Assembly: GCA_942492125.1 (NCBI GenBank)
Contig: CALODM010000042.1
Span: 1 to 64,000, forward strand
Source: BCD1 sp942492125
GTDB taxonomy: Bacteria > Bacteroidota > Bacteroidia > Chitinophagales > Saprospiraceae
Length of the DNA stretch: 64,000 bases
Direction: 5' to 3'
A program made the position numbers and the translations under genes. Position 1 is the stretch's first letter, and each line of letters opens with the position of its first letter. Positions 27,061 to 36,385 of this stretch are shown here, piece after piece. The notes under the pieces were generated by a model. The model did not search any database, had not been told where the DNA came from, and saw only the letters and a list, made by a program, of their open reading frames with translations.

Positions 27061-29787
27061 ATGTCACTATCCACGCGGTATACGCCACAAGAGACGGAAA
27101 AAAAATGGTACGACCATTGGATGGAAAAGAACTATTTCCATTCAGAACCAGACGAAAGAGAGCCTTATAGTATTGTAATACCTCCGCCAAACGTCACGGG
27201 TGTTTTGCACATGGGACATATGTTGAACAATACTGTCCAGGACATCCTTATTCGCCAGGCACGTTTGAAGGGATACAACGCTTGCTGGGTGCCGGGTACC
27301 GATCATGCCTCCATCGCAACGGAAGCAAAAGTGGTGAAAATGCTGCGGGAAAAAGGAATCAAAAAATCCGATCTTTCAAGAGAGGATTTTCTGAAGTATG
27401 CTTTTGAATGGAAGGATAAATATGGCGGCATTATTTTGGATCAGTTGCAAAAACTGGGAGCTTCCTGTGACTGGGAACGCACCAGGTTTACCATGGAACC
27501 CAAGTTGTCGGATGCCGTAATACGTGTTTTTATTGATTTGTATAAAAAAGGCAAAATCTACCGCGGATTGCGCATGACCAATTGGGATCCTTCGGCCAAA
27601 ACGGTTTTGTCTAATGAAGAGGTAATTCACAGCGAGGAAAATTCCAAACTTTATTACCTGAGATACCAAATTGAAGGTACTGAGGATGAATATGTTACCA
27701 TTGCCACGGTGCGTCCTGAAACCATTCTTGGAGATACCGCAATCGCCGTAAACCCAAAAGATGAACGTTTTGCTCATCTTCATGGGAAAAATGCGATCGT
27801 TCCATTGATAGGTCGCCCCATTCCCATCATTGCTGACAGGTATGTTGATATGGAATTTGGAACAGGCTGCCTGAAAATTACGCCTGCCCACGATATGAAT
27901 GACTATGAAATCGGGCAACGGCATAACCTTGAGGTCATAGATACCCTTAATGAGGATGGTACGCTCAATGAAGCAGCACAGTTGTATGTCGGAGAAGATC
28001 GTTTTGTTGCCCGTAAGCTGATCATGAAAGACCTCGAAGATGCCGGTCACCTGGTTAAAATCGAGGACTACAAAAATAAAGTCGGACGTTCTGAACGAAC
28101 CAATGCCATTGTTGAGCCCCGGCTTACCATGCAGTGGTTCCTTAAAATGGACGAATTTGCCGCAACCGCTCTGCAGGCTGTAAAGAAAGAAGAAGTAAGC
28201 TTTTTCCCAAGCGGTATGTGGAATATGTTCTACAGCTGGCTGAAGGAGGAAAATGTGAAAGACTGGTGTATCTCCCGCCAATTATGGTGGGGACAACAAA
28301 TTCCTGCCTGGTATTATGAAGACCACATCATTGTGGCAGCAACTGAAGAAGAAGCTCTCGAAGAAGCGAAAAAGGTAACGGGAAATACAGCTTTGACCCA
28401 CGACGACCTCCATCGCGACGAAGATGTGGTTGATACCTGGTTTTCCTCGTGGTTGTGGCCATTAACTGTTTTTGATGGGTTCGAAAAAGAGAATGACCTG
28501 GCCTATTATTATCCTACCAATGCATTGGTAACGGGTTGGGATATCATGTTTTTCTGGGTGGCCAGAATGATTATGGCCGGGTATGAATGGGCAAATGACT
28601 TGCTGGGCCCGGAAGTAGCAGCCAAAAAGGGGAAAATGCCATTCCATGATGTTTATTTCACGGGAATGGTTCGGGATTCGAAAAGAAGGAAAATGAGTAA
28701 ATCCCTGGGGAACTCTCCGGATGCACTTGCCCTGATCGACAACTATGGGGCGGATGGCGTACGCTTTGGTATGTTGTCCAGTGCAGCGGCAGGCAACGAT
28801 ATCATTTTCGATGCACCCATTGATCCAAAAACTGGGGTGGTAATTAACGAGAGCAAGTTGTGTGAACAAGGGCGTAACTTCTGCAATAAGATGTGGAATG
28901 CCCTGAGGCTTATCAAGCAATGGGAAATTGTTGATGCTCCTGTGGACGATTCAACTGCTGATATTAATAAATTGGCCGGAGACTGGCTGGAACAAAAAAT
29001 GTATCGCCTGGTTGAGGATTTGGATAAGCAAATGAAAGAATACCGCTTGTCCGATGCCATTATGGAATTGTACAAATTTATCTGGTCAGATTTCTGTTCC
29101 TGGTACCTGGAGATGATCAAGCCTGCCTATGGCGCACCAATCGATAGCGCAACCTATCAGCAGTCTATCGATTTGTTTGAAAAAATGATGATCTTGCTGC
29201 ACCCGTTTATGCCATTTGTTACGGAAGAAATTTGGCACCAGTTACGTGATCGTAAAGAAGGAGAGGATTGCATTATCAGCCGATGGCCAGCGGTCGGGAA
29301 TTACGACGAACATTTTATCAATGAGATTGAACTGGCCAAAGACATCGTATCCGGGGTAAGAGATACCCGCAACAACAACGGAATCAAACAAAAGGAACCG
29401 CTGAAGGTACATGGACAGACTTCTGCCGAACTGGCAGAATTGCTGGAATCGGAAGGCATGAAAGCTATGGTGATGAAGATGGCCTTCCTGGAAAGCCTTG
29501 ATATGACGGAAGACAGTATTGACAACAGTGTTTCCTTCCAGGTAAAAACACATAAATTCTTTGTTGAGCTGAATCAGGAGATCAATAAGGAAGAAGAGTG
29601 TGAACGCTTGAATAAAGAACTGGAGTATTTCCAGGGGTTTGTAAAAACTGTTGAGAAAAAGCTGGGCAATGATAGTTTTGTCAATCGTGCACCTGCTCAG
29701 GTGGTAGAGCTGGAACGCAAGAAGCTCGCTGATGGTAATGCCAAGATCAAAAATATCCGGGAAGCACTTGCTGATTTAGGATGTTGA
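27061..29787 (+). CDS. valS: Valyl-tRNA synthetase
   Basis: 908 residues. Class I synthetase signatures are 'PPPNVTGVLHMGHM' (HIGH box at about residue 50) and 'KMSKSLGN' at about 543. Between them is the CP1 editing domain with 'TVRPETILGDTAIAV'. 'ASIATEAKV' and 'GWDIMFFWVARM' are typical of the valine enzyme, and the C-terminal arm (about 850-908) is the usual coiled coil ('LNKELEYFQGFVKTVEKKLG'). Charges tRNA-Val in the cytoplasm. Intact over 2.7 kb and followed by a terminator at 29900. Confidence 0.98.
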   Translation: MSLSTRYTPQETEKKWYDHWMEKNYFHSEPDEREPYSIVIPPPNVTGVLHMGHMLNNTVQDILIRQARLKGYNACWVPGTDHASIATEAKVVKMLREKGIKKSDLSREDFLKYAFEWKDKYGGIILDQLQKLGASCDWERTRFTMEPKLSDAVIRVFIDLYKKGKIYRGLRMTNWDPSAKTVLSNEEVIHSEENSKLYYLRYQIEGTEDEYVTIATVRPETILGDTAIAVNPKDERFAHLHGKNAIVPLIGRPIPIIADRYVDMEFGTGCLKITPAHDMNDYEIGQRHNLEVIDTLNEDGTLNEAAQLYVGEDRFVARKLIMKDLEDAGHLVKIEDYKNKVGRSERTNAIVEPRLTMQWFLKMDEFAATALQAVKKEEVSFFPSGMWNMFYSWLKEENVKDWCISRQLWWGQQIPAWYYEDHIIVAATEEEALEEAKKVTGNTALTHDDLHRDEDVVDTWFSSWLWPLTVFDGFEKENDLAYYYPTNALVTGWDIMFFWVARMIMAGYEWANDLLGPEVAAKKGKMPFHDVYFTGMVRDSKRRKMSKSLGNSPDALALIDNYGADGVRFGMLSSAAAGNDIIFDAPIDPKTGVVINESKLCEQGRNFCNKMWNALRLIKQWEIVDAPVDDSTADINKLAGDWLEQKMYRLVEDLDKQMKEYRLSDAIMELYKFIWSDFCSWYLEMIKPAYGAPIDSATYQQSIDLFEKMMILLHPFMPFVTEEIWHQLRDRKEGEDCIISRWPAVGNYDEHFINEIELAKDIVSGVRDTRNNNGIKQKEPLKVHGQTSAELAELLESEGMKAMVMKMAFLESLDMTEDSIDNSVSFQVKTHKFFVELNQEINKEEECERLNKELEYFQGFVKTVEKKLGNDSFVNRAPAQVVELERKKLADGNAKIKNIREALADLGC

Positions 29788-29899
29788 TCACCTCCAGGGT
29801 TTAGGAATTATAGTAACCCAGGCTTCAGCCTGATCATAACAATAAATTTCATTCGTCGGTTTTTTCTTGGATTTTATGACCACGGATTTAAAAAAAAAC

Positions 29900-29938
29900 A
29901 GGGCCTGCAGTCAATTTGACTGCAGGCCCTAATTTTTT
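29900..29938. terminator. Strong bidirectional Rho-independent terminator
   Basis: A-run followed by AGGGCCTGCAGTCA, a 3-base loop, TGACTGCAGGCCCT and a T-run: a perfect 14-bp stem. It lies between the converging valS and T9SS-protein genes and serves both. Confidence 0.95.
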
Positions 29939-29972
29939 ATTTTAACTTCTAAGTAAAATTATTGACAGATCA

Positions 29973-31865
29973 TTAACGCTGAACCACGAGATTAACTGTT
30001 TTAATACCATTATCGGTACGCGCTCTCATTTTGTAGTTACCTGCCGGGAGGAAAGCTACATCAACGTTAACTGTTTGTTCCTGAATTTGCTCATGTTTGG
30101 TTCTGCTGACCATTCTTCCCTTGAGATCGAATATTTCGAGGGTGACATTTTCAGAAACTTCGTTGAGGTTAAATGCAACGTTAGCCACTTTGTCAACCGG
30201 GTTAGGGAACACACTTACAGCACCATCCGCCAAAATAACTTCTCTGGTAGCTACAATTGCATCGCCACTCAGGTCATCGTTATTTCCAATACTCATGCGG
30301 ATCAACGGAACAATGTCAAATCCAAATCCAAGGATGAAATACTCCCCTGAGTTACCTACATCAAGTGCAGATGCGTACTGGATAGGTACCGTATTGTCGT
30401 TGGTATTCAATGAGTCGGTCAGGTAGTTCATACCAAAGTAGTTGAATTCTTCTGACGCGAGCAGGAACATGTTCTCGTCAGCAACAGCAACGTATTGAAT
30501 GGCGATCACATAATACTTTCCACTTTGCAATGGAATAGCCTCTGAATCCAGGTCGATAGGCAGTGTCAAAATTTCAAGATGCTCATCTCCCTGGAATTGA
30601 TAACTGTTGAAAGCAATAGCCTGTCCAGCGGTCATTTCTGCGGTATTGACATTACCGTCTCCATTGGTATCACCTTCCCACTCATAAAGGAAAATGTTAC
30701 AGGAGTTTCCTGCCAAAGCACCTTGTGAATCGGATACCCCAAAAGAAACGTAACGAGCATACAAGCCTTCTCCTTCAGGGATGTAATAAACACAGGAATA
30801 AGAATAGTTGTTGTCTGCTGAAGGAGCAACACTTCTCGTAGCACCAAGGTCTTTACTGAAAAGGGTATCACTGACAGAAAAGTTGAAAGTTATACTATTG
30901 TTGGAAGGGATGGCATCGGCTCCGTCAGCTGGTGTCAATGTATAAGTTCCAGTGTAATCCTCAGCCTCTGCTGCAGGCGTGAATTGGTTTTCAAAGATAT
31001 AATCAATGAATTGTTCCCCTGGAGCAAGGCTACCATAGTCGTTTGTATCCGTAAATACAACACCACTGCTACTGGCAATACTTATTTCAACGGAGGAAGC
31101 ATCAACTGTACCAGATCCGACATTGCCGATATCGGTGATGAAACCGAAAGGAATTACCTGGCTGGCTGGTGTTACAGCACTGGGAGCAATGGAATAAAAA
31201 TCATTGGCAAATGCCAGGTCAATGGCAGGAAGTGGATTTTCGTTGGTCAAACTAACGTCATCGATTTGCCATGCATAAGCCCAACCCTGACTTCCGCCAC
31301 CGTTGTTGGTCGTGGCATCTGACAGGAACTGGAATGCAAAGCGGAATGTTTGGCCGGCAGCAAACTCGCTGATATTAAAGGTCATCGTTTCCGGATTGGA
31401 AGCATTATAGTCGGTTGCTCCGATGCCGGGAAATACCTCGATGGTAGCCCAGTTGTCAAGATCATTCAGATCCGTTCCTATCCTGATCTGAGGACGGTCA
31501 TCAAAACTACGATAGTAAGTTTCGAAAACCAACCATACAATATCTTCAGCAGTCGCATCTACTTCAGGCGATATCAGCCAGGCATTTTGAGGCGAACCCA
31601 GGTTGTTGTTAAGGTCGGAGTCGAAAATTACGAAACCGTTATCAGCAGTTGTGGACATAAGCGCATCATAAGCTGTCGGTCCGGTAGGTCCATCTGTGGT
31701 GTACAACCATACAGAAGAAGGTTGACCGTTTCCTTCCACCTCGATATTTTCCCAGGTGTCCGGGATTCCGCTGCCAAAATCCTCCGAGAAGAAAGTCTGG
31801 GCAGACATTCCTACAGCGAAGAGGAAACTGAATAAGGCTATTAGAGTAATGTTTTTAAATCTCAT
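29973..31865 (-). CDS. Secreted protein with a type IX secretion C-terminal sorting domain
   Basis: 630 residues. Signal peptide 'LIALFSFLFAVGMSAQ', an N-terminal choice-of-anchor or cleaved-adhesin-like beta domain ('SEDFGSGIPDTWENIEVEG', 'AYAWQIDDVSLTNENP'), a central beta-rich region, an EF-hand-like calcium loop 'DTNGDGNVNTAEM' at about 395-410, and a type A sorting domain at the end ('VSVFPNPVDKVANVAF', 'LKGRMVSRTKH', 'FLPAGNYKMRARTDNG'). The sorting domain directs export across the outer membrane by the type IX system and usually surface attachment. Probably an adhesin or surface-layer protein; no enzymatic domain is visible. It has its own promoter and terminator. Confidence 0.9.
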   Translation of the reverse strand: MRFKNITLIALFSFLFAVGMSAQTFFSEDFGSGIPDTWENIEVEGNGQPSSVWLYTTDGPTGPTAYDALMSTTADNGFVIFDSDLNNNLGSPQNAWLISPEVDATAEDIVWLVFETYYRSFDDRPQIRIGTDLNDLDNWATIEVFPGIGATDYNASNPETMTFNISEFAAGQTFRFAFQFLSDATTNNGGGSQGWAYAWQIDDVSLTNENPLPAIDLAFANDFYSIAPSAVTPASQVIPFGFITDIGNVGSGTVDASSVEISIASSSGVVFTDTNDYGSLAPGEQFIDYIFENQFTPAAEAEDYTGTYTLTPADGADAIPSNNSITFNFSVSDTLFSKDLGATRSVAPSADNNYSYSCVYYIPEGEGLYARYVSFGVSDSQGALAGNSCNIFLYEWEGDTNGDGNVNTAEMTAGQAIAFNSYQFQGDEHLEILTLPIDLDSEAIPLQSGKYYVIAIQYVAVADENMFLLASEEFNYFGMNYLTDSLNTNDNTVPIQYASALDVGNSGEYFILGFGFDIVPLIRMSIGNNDDLSGDAIVATREVILADGAVSVFPNPVDKVANVAFNLNEVSENVTLEIFDLKGRMVSRTKHEQIQEQTVNVDVAFLPAGNYKMRARTDNGIKTVNLVVQR

Positions 31866-32020
31866 ACTATCAGATTTTTGTTGTTAAATGGATTAATATT
31901 TTAATTAAGTTTTTTCTTCGTGGGTTTGGTGCAAAGGGGAAAAGGGCATGCTTGATGGTCAGTGGTGGTTTGCGTATGGATGATGCAGAAAACGTAAAGG
32001 TGTAGCTTGTTTAAGTGGCT

Positions 32021-32051
32021 CAAAGGTAGTAGCATGACTTTCAACGTCAAA
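32021..32051 (-). promoter_or_regulatory. Canonical Bacteroidota promoter of the T9SS-protein gene
   Basis: On the minus strand TTTG (32051-32048), exactly 19 bases, then TACCTTTG (32028-32021), matching TTTG-N19-TAnnTTTG perfectly. The -33 TTTG is itself the end of a second TACCTTTG (32055-32048). The leader would be about 150 bases. This is the cleanest promoter in the window and supports the taxonomic call. Confidence 0.75.
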
Positions 32052-32126
32052 GGTAAAAAAAATATCGAAATGTAAAAGGAATAAATAAGCTTATAAACGA
32101 CATTTGAGGATTTTATCACCAATCTT

Positions 32127-33923
32127 TTAATCCAGTTTAAGGACATCCAGGAAAGCCTTTTGAGGCACCTGTACTTTTCCGATCTGGCGCATCTTTTTCT
32201 TCCCTTTTTTCTGTTTTTCCAGCAGTTTACGTTTACGGGTAATATCCCCACCATAACACTTGGCAGTGACGTCTTTACGCATAGCAGAGATGGTTTCCCT
32301 GGCAACGATTTTGGCGCCGATAGCTGCTTGGATGGCAATGACAAATTGCTGGCGGGGCAGTAATTCTTTGAGTTTCTTACAAATCTGACGGCCAAAGGCT
32401 GCGGCTTTATCCCTGTGAACAAGTGCTGAAAGCGCATCAACCGACTCACCATTCAGTAGAATATCCAGTTTTACCAGGTCCGATTGTTTGTATTCACTCG
32501 GCTGATAGTCAAAGGAAGCATAACCTCTGGAAATGGATTTTAGTTTGTCGTAAAAATCAAAAACGATTTCCGCCAACGGCAATTCAAAGGATAATTCTAC
32601 CCGGTACTCCGTAAGATAATGTTGAGTGAGTAAAGTACCCCTTTTTTCCATACACAGTGCCATGATACCACCTATGTAATCGGGTTTGGTAATAATCTGT
32701 GCACTGATGTAGGGTTCTTCAACGTAGTCCAGCAAGGTGGGCTCCGGGACATCTACAGGTGTATGAATAGTGAGTTTTTCGCCTTTTTTGGTATAGGCGA
32801 AGTAAGACACGTTAGGTATGGTGGTTATGACATTTTGGTCAAACTCCCTGAACAATCTTTCCTGGACGATCTCCAAATGCAACATGCCGAGAAATCCACA
32901 CCTGAATCCAAACCCCAAAGCCGTGGAAGTCTCCGGTTCAAAAACCAGGGATGCATCATTGAGCTGTAATTTCTCAAGGCTTTCCCGCAAATCCTCAAAA
33001 TCATCATTGTCAATGGGAAATATACCTGCATATACCATAGGTTTAACATCCTCAAACCCTTTGATGGCTTCTCTACATGCGTTGTCAACCGTCGTGATGG
33101 TATCTCCAACCTTGATTTCCTTGGAATTTTTAATTCCCGTGATGACATAACCTACATTGCCAACGGAAATTTCCGGTTTGGGAACCAGGGACATTTGCAA
33201 TACCCCGACTTCGTCAGAATCGTATTCATTGCCCGTATTGACAAATCGTATTTTTTGCCCTTTCTTCATCGTTCCGTTCATCACCCTGAAATAAGCAATA
33301 ACCCCACGATAAGGATTAAAAACCGAATCAAAGACAAGTGCCTGGAAGGGAGCTTCGGGGTCACCCTTTGGGGCAGGGATCCTTTCGACTATTGCCTGCA
33401 TGATATCCTGTACACCCAGACCTGTTTTTCCACTGGCGTGTATGATGTCTTCCAGTTCACAACCGATGAGGTCTATGATCTGTTCGGATACATCATCGAT
33501 CATGGCACTTTCCATATCCACTTTGTTGAGAATAGGGATGATTTCGAGATCATGCTCGATGGCCAGGTACAGGTTCGAGATGGTTTGGGCCTGAATGCCC
33601 TGAGAAGCATCTACCAGCAACAAAGCACCTTCACAGGCAGCGATGGATCTGGAAACTTCATAGGAGAAATCCACATGACCCGGAGTGTCAATAAGGTTAA
33701 AAGTATATTTTTCACCATTTGGGTGATTGTAATATAATTGGACGGCATGACTTTTAATGGTAATGCCTCGCTCCCGCTCCAGATCCATGTCATCCAAGGC
33801 CTGGTCCTTCATGTTCCGCTCGGAAATGGTTTGCGTAAATTCCAGCAACCTGTCAGAAAGAGTACTCTTTCCGTGGTCAATATGCGCTATAACGCAAAAA
33901 TTCCTTATGTTCTTAATTTCCAT
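32127..33923 (-). CDS. lepA: Elongation factor 4 (back-translocating GTPase LepA)
   Basis: 598 residues from the ATG at 33923 ('MEIKNIRNFCVIAHIDHGKS'); a start three codons upstream is possible. GTPase motifs are 'AHIDHGKST' (G1), 'RERGITI' (switch I), 'DTPGHVDF' (G3) and 'NKVDME' (G4). The LepA-specific C-terminal domain ends in 'GGDITRKRKLLEKQKKGKKK' and 'AFLDVLKLD', which marks LepA rather than EF-G. It acts on stalled ribosomes under ionic stress. Normal length and intact. Confidence 0.98.
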   Translation of the reverse strand: MEIKNIRNFCVIAHIDHGKSTLSDRLLEFTQTISERNMKDQALDDMDLERERGITIKSHAVQLYYNHPNGEKYTFNLIDTPGHVDFSYEVSRSIAACEGALLLVDASQGIQAQTISNLYLAIEHDLEIIPILNKVDMESAMIDDVSEQIIDLIGCELEDIIHASGKTGLGVQDIMQAIVERIPAPKGDPEAPFQALVFDSVFNPYRGVIAYFRVMNGTMKKGQKIRFVNTGNEYDSDEVGVLQMSLVPKPEISVGNVGYVITGIKNSKEIKVGDTITTVDNACREAIKGFEDVKPMVYAGIFPIDNDDFEDLRESLEKLQLNDASLVFEPETSTALGFGFRCGFLGMLHLEIVQERLFREFDQNVITTIPNVSYFAYTKKGEKLTIHTPVDVPEPTLLDYVEEPYISAQIITKPDYIGGIMALCMEKRGTLLTQHYLTEYRVELSFELPLAEIVFDFYDKLKSISRGYASFDYQPSEYKQSDLVKLDILLNGESVDALSALVHRDKAAAFGRQICKKLKELLPRQQFVIAIQAAIGAKIVARETISAMRKDVTAKCYGGDITRKRKLLEKQKKGKKKMRQIGKVQVPQKAFLDVLKLD

Positions 33924-34195
33924 AGAGGGCAAAGATATGCTTTGATTGTCATTTCTTGGGTTTTGGGACTAATAATTTGTCGTCGGGTAATCGAATTTTT
34001 TTTCAATCAATTGGCTATTGTACTTTTTTTGTTTAAAATCAGTAAAATCTCATACCAAAGGGCAGCGTTTTAACAAGGATGTCGTTTCATAATAAAGGCC
34101 GGCTCTTCAAAAAAAGGCGCAATTTGTTGATTAAGAAGAGAAGGCTTTTTCTTTTATATTTCTATTTTGCGTATGCAAAATTAAAAACAGGTTTA

Positions 34196-34993
34196 ATGCG
34201 TGATTTCACCAGGTTAAAGTTATTGACAGGACTCATGTCCCTGCTTTTTATAGCCAGTTCCTGTAAAGAGGATAAGCTGGGGGATCCCATTATCGTTTCC
34301 AATATCAAAAAGGAATTTTATCTCGATATCACTGAGATCCTTAGTCCCGGGCAACGTACTACACAATTTAAAGTCCAAACCATAGAAAATGGCGAATGCC
34401 TCAACGGAACGATTGACTTTGATTTTACCCATATTGGCAATAGGCTGACCATTTTGCTCAATGAAGTGATATCCCCCGATGATTGCATTCCCGGTATAGC
34501 ACCCTCCACAGCGGACGTAACCGCAGGGGCACTGAATGCCGGTTTTTATCTCTTCCACTTTGACCTGAGAAATACGGTTAAAAATAACGGCACATTGATC
34601 GTAGAGGATAATCGCTACCTCCTTGAACTGGAAACAGAAGAAGGAGTTATTTTGTTGCATAAGGAAATCTTCCGGGTTCCTCAAAATTCTGTTTGGGGAT
34701 ATATCGCCTACCCGGAAAAATCCCAGGAAACAGATGCAAACTATATATATGACCAATTGAGTTTTTACGGTATAGACCCGGATCTGGAAAAAGGATATTA
34801 TGGCTTTTTTACCATCAACAGTACGGAACCTGGCATTGAGCTCAACAACACGCCGGACATGCAATTCCATAAACCCTTTATCTTTAGTTATGACGGAGAT
34901 TGGAACTATATAAAAGCCATAGCTGAGGACCTTTCTGTTGCCTATCCTGAGATAACCATAAAAATGTTTGACGACAAAGGGCGATCCTTTTAA
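34196..34993 (+). CDS. Lipoprotein of unknown function (Bacteroidota DUF-type)
   Basis: 265 residues from the ATG at 34196, chosen because it starts a lipoprotein signal ('LLTGLMSLLFIASSCKED', Cys at about residue 22); the open frame runs upstream to 34079 with a basic, poorly conserved-looking stretch. The mature part is beta-rich with two Cys ('NGECLNG', 'DDCIPG') and 'YLLELETEEGVILL'. The pattern resembles the DUF4843-like lipoproteins found with SusC/D systems, but no such genes are adjacent, so this is only a suggestion. Likely anchored in the periplasmic or outer membrane. Confidence 0.7.
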   Translation: MRDFTRLKLLTGLMSLLFIASSCKEDKLGDPIIVSNIKKEFYLDITEILSPGQRTTQFKVQTIENGECLNGTIDFDFTHIGNRLTILLNEVISPDDCIPGIAPSTADVTAGALNAGFYLFHFDLRNTVKNNGTLIVEDNRYLLELETEEGVILLHKEIFRVPQNSVWGYIAYPEKSQETDANYIYDQLSFYGIDPDLEKGYYGFFTINSTEPGIELNNTPDMQFHKPFIFSYDGDWNYIKAIAEDLSVAYPEITIKMFDDKGRSF

Positions 34994-35073
34994 TTTTCCT
35001 TTTATTTTTTGATTATCAGTGTTTTATGTTCTTGTTTTTGATGCGTTGCTTTCAAGCTAATTAAGCCTTGTTT

Positions 35074-35107
35074 TTTGCAACCTTAACAAGATAAAAACGT
35101 ACCTTTG
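35074..35107 (+). promoter_or_regulatory. Probable promoter of lhgO and the polysaccharide locus
   Basis: TTTG at 35074-35077 and TACCTTTG at 35100-35107, 22 bases apart (consensus about 19-20). The leader would be about 20 bases before the lhgO ATG at 35130. Because the next gene starts 17 bp after lhgO and the following ones are also tightly packed, this may be the entry promoter for the whole polysaccharide operon. Confidence 0.55.
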
Positions 35108-35129
35108 TCCCATAATCTAATTTGAGAGA

Positions 35130-36368
35130 ATGGACAATAGATTTGATATTTTGGTTATCGGTGCCGGTATTGTTGGATTATCTACAGCTTACCAAATAAA
35201 CCAACAACGTCCTGATCTCCGTATAGGCGTCCTAGAAAAAGAAAACGGGCCTTCCCTTCATCAAAGTGGTCACAATAGCGGGGTAATTCACTCGGGTATT
35301 TATTATGTTCCCGGCAGCGAAAAGGCAATCAACTGTCGCCGCGGTTATGAGATGTTGCTATCTTTTTGCAGGGAACACGAAATTGAACACGAGATCTGTG
35401 GAAAAGTAATCGTAGCCACCAGGGAAAATGAGAGGTCTTTCCTGGATAAAGTCCTCCAACGGGGCCTCGAAAATGGTTTGAAGGGGGTACGGAAAATATC
35501 CGCAGCGGAGACCAGGGCCATTGAACCTCACGTCAGTGCAGTGGAGGCTGTCTGGGTACCGCAGGCCGGCATTGTCAATTATAAACAAGTCTCGGAAAAG
35601 TACCTCGAATTATTTGTGCAAAATGGTGGAGAAGCTTTCTTTAAGGAACAGGTGATCACATTACAGCACCACCATGATCGACAAATAGTTACGACTGGCA
35701 GGAGTGTTTTTGAGGCTTCATTGGTCGTCAGTTGTGCGGGTTTATATTCCGATAAACTCGCTGCCATGAGCGGAATAGACACCGGATTGAAAATAATCCC
35801 TTTCAGAGGAGAGTATTATGACTTGATCCCTGAAAAACAACACCTGGTCAATAATCTCATTTATCCCGTACCAAATCCGGCTTTTCCATTCCTCGGGGTG
35901 CATTACACCAGAATGATCGAAGGAGGTATTGAGGCCGGCCCCAGTGCGGTACTCGCCTTTAAAAGAGAGGGTTACAGTCGTTGGGATTTCAATTTCAAAG
36001 AACTATGGGAAGTTCTTTCCTTCAAGGGATTTCATAAAATAGTCAGGGATAACTGGAAGTTTGGCCTCGGAGAAATATACCGGTCATTTTCCAAAAGAGC
36101 ATTCGTGCGGGCATTACAACATCTGATTCCTGAGGTTGGTTATAATGACCTCGAAAGGGGAAATGCCGGGGTGAGAGCCATGGCTTGTGATAAAGCAGGA
36201 AACCTGATCGATGATTTCAGAATATTTGAAAGACCTGGGGCAATTCACTTATGTAATGCCCCTTCTCCTGCAGCAACGGCTTCTCTTTCCATTGGAAAAA
36301 CAATGGCTGAAAAAGCAATAGCACAAATGCAGTCGGTTTCAAATGGTAAAAAAACAATTAAAAAATAG
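35130..36368 (+). CDS. lhgO: L-2-hydroxyglutarate oxidase/dehydrogenase
   Basis: 412 residues, FAD-dependent DAO-family oxidoreductase. Dinucleotide-binding motif 'LVIGAGIVGLSTAYQI' at residues about 6-21; 'SGHNSGVIHSGIYY' is characteristic of LhgO/L2HGDH, and the C-terminal FAD contact is 'NAPSPAATASLSIG'. It oxidises L-2-hydroxyglutarate to 2-oxoglutarate and passes electrons to the membrane quinone pool. Only 17 bp separate it from the sugar aminotransferase gene, so it appears to be first in the polysaccharide operon. Removing L-2-hydroxyglutarate made as a by-product of 2-oxoglutarate-linked sugar dehydrogenases is a possible link; this is inference. Confidence 0.93.
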   Translation: MDNRFDILVIGAGIVGLSTAYQINQQRPDLRIGVLEKENGPSLHQSGHNSGVIHSGIYYVPGSEKAINCRRGYEMLLSFCREHEIEHEICGKVIVATRENERSFLDKVLQRGLENGLKGVRKISAAETRAIEPHVSAVEAVWVPQAGIVNYKQVSEKYLELFVQNGGEAFFKEQVITLQHHHDRQIVTTGRSVFEASLVVSCAGLYSDKLAAMSGIDTGLKIIPFRGEYYDLIPEKQHLVNNLIYPVPNPAFPFLGVHYTRMIEGGIEAGPSAVLAFKREGYSRWDFNFKELWEVLSFKGFHKIVRDNWKFGLGEIYRSFSKRAFVRALQHLIPEVGYNDLERGNAGVRAMACDKAGNLIDDFRIFERPGAIHLCNAPSPAATASLSIGKTMAEKAIAQMQSVSNGKKTIKK

Positions 36369-36385
36369 TTCAAAAAATATTTTTA

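Noticed and set aside
28462..28920. Long minus-strand open frames within valS (also 27376-28281)
   Set aside because: Antisense shadows of a long, intact, strongly conserved gene; no start signals or family features.
31901..32452. 183-codon minus-strand open frame overlapping the 3' end of lepA
   Set aside because: Over most of its length it is an alternative frame of lepA, with low-complexity Ser/Leu/Lys composition and no domain; the part beyond lepA contains the T9SS promoter.
34220..34870. 216-codon minus-strand open frame over the lipoprotein gene at 34196
   Set aside because: The plus strand has a proper lipoprotein signal and protein-like composition; the minus frame has neither.
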